The notes below the pieces were generated by a model. It was given only the letters and a program-made list of their open reading frames with translations, did not search any database and had not been told where the DNA came from. Shown one piece after another: positions 5,713-6,384 of a DNA stretch of 6,384 bases (position 1 is its first letter; the number at the start of each line of letters is the position of its first letter). The stretch spans positions 1 through 6,384 of the forward strand of contig JAEUIG010000566.1 in the NCBI GenBank assembly GCA_016795125.1, in the 5' to 3' direction. Source of the stretch: Planctomycetaceae bacterium (GTDB lineage Bacteria > Planctomycetota > Planctomycetia > Planctomycetales > Planctomycetaceae). A program made the position numbers and the translations under genes.

Positions 5713-6384
5713 ATGGCGAATGAAACCGAACGCCGACAGGAACGGTTCACCGACGGAGCGGCAGTCCGCGCTGCTTGCAGGGACGGTCGGTTCGCTCAGC
5801 AGACTTCGGGGTGCGCTCCGGGTCTTGCGCAAGCAAATCTGGTCATTGTGCCGCAGGCGGCGGCGTTTGAGTTTCTGCTGTTTTGCCAGCGAAATCCGAA
5901 GCCGTGCCCGATTCTGGAAGTCACGGAACCGGGCGAGTTCCGTCCGACGCGAATGGCGCCGGATGCCGATCTGAGAACCGACGTGCCCCGCTACCGGGTC
6001 TGGAGGGACGGCGTCCTGGCCGAGGAGCGGTCCGACGTTCGCGACCTCTGGCAACCGGACTTCGTCTCGTTCCTGATCGGCTGTTCGTTCACCTTTGAGT
6101 CGGCGCTCCTCGATGCCGGCATTCCGGTGCGTCACCTGGAGGCCGGCTCGAACGTGCCGATGTACCGCACCAACCGTCCGTGTGACTCCGCCGGCCGGTT
6201 CCGCGGGCCGCTCGTGGTGTCGATGCGCCCGATGAGTCCTGGGCAGGCAGTTGAGGCGGTCCGGATCACGTCGCGCTATCCGGGAGTTCATGGAGCGCCG
6301 GTGCATCTGGGAGATCCGGGGGCATTGGGTATCGACGATCTGCATCGGCCCGACTTTGGCGATGCCGTCGATGTTCGCCCCGGC
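5713..6384 (+). CDS. Putative hydro-lyase, YcsI/DUF1445 family (D-glutamate cyclase-related), C-terminus cut by window edge
   Basis: 224 codons are present, open to the window edge; the family is about 265 residues, so roughly 40 are missing. Seen: 'SGCAPGLAQANLVIVP' (32-47), 'CQRNPKPCPILEVTE' (58-72), 'APDADLRTDVPRYRV' (82-96), 'FLIGCSFTFESALLDAGIP' (120-138), 'NVPMYRTNRPC' (147-157), 'GPLVVSMRP' (165-173) and 'HLGDP' near the end. These follow the recalled B. subtilis YcsI sequence closely along its length. The family is named putative hydro-lyase; the mitochondrial D-glutamate cyclase carries a related domain and converts D-glutamate to 5-oxo-D-proline. In several bacteria relatives lie near 5-oxoprolinase genes (pxpABC), none of which is in this window, so the substrate here is inferred only. 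The ATG at 5713 is the only start after an in-frame TGA at 5668-5670. No good Shine-Dalgarno site precedes it. Confidence 0.93.
   Translation, partial: MANETERRQERFTDGAAVRAACRDGRFAQQTSGCAPGLAQANLVIVPQAAAFEFLLFCQRNPKPCPILEVTEPGEFRPTRMAPDADLRTDVPRYRVWRDGVLAEERSDVRDLWQPDFVSFLIGCSFTFESALLDAGIPVRHLEAGSNVPMYRTNRPCDSAGRFRGPLVVSMRPMSPGQAVEAVRITSRYPGVHGAPVHLGDPGALGIDDLHRPDFGDAVDVRPG

Noticed and set aside
5075..5974. A 299-codon plus-strand frame crossing the CAP gene, the spacer and the start of the hydro-lyase
   Set aside because: It overlaps two recognised genes in other frames and its product has no recognisable domain or composition of a real protein.
5602..6345. A 247-codon minus-strand frame opposite the hydro-lyase
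   Set aside because: The plus strand encodes the clearly conserved YcsI-family protein here; the opposite frame gives an Arg-rich product without a domain.

Overview
This is a GC-rich bacterial window with four genes read leftwards (minus strand) and one partial gene read rightwards at the right edge. In transcription order the minus-strand genes are a small secreted CAP/SCP-domain protein (5444-4944), a thiol peroxidase Tpx (4719-4216), a lipoprotein periplasmic adaptor of an efflux pump (4004-2673), and an RND-type inner-membrane efflux transporter (2651 to the left edge, C-terminus missing). The plus-strand gene at 5713 is a YcsI/DUF1445 'putative hydro-lyase' (D-glutamate cyclase-related) and is cut by the right edge.

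The organism must have a Gram-negative-type double envelope, because the adaptor and RND transporter only make sense spanning a periplasm. The style of the proteins and several non-ATG or SD-poor starts would fit Planctomycetota. That is an impression from family memory, not something the window proves. No rRNA, tRNA, CRISPR array, phage, plasmid or insertion-sequence gene was seen.

The adaptor and transporter form a clear two-gene unit: the gap is 21 bases and both lie on the same strand. They would work with a TolC-like outer-membrane channel, which is not in the window. Tpx and the CAP gene lie upstream on the same strand. Hairpins follow both of them and Tpx has its own plausible promoter, so they are probably separate transcription units. 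The CAP gene and the hydro-lyase diverge from a shared 268-base spacer that holds the most AT-rich stretch of the window (about 5575-5640).

The genes are all members of known families and I do not see a previously undescribed multi-gene system. The points worth a second look are modest: a short inserted segment in the RND periplasmic domain, an unusual leader and start for the adaptor, small repeats in the CAP linker and ahead of tpx, and overlapping inverted repeats in the divergent spacer.
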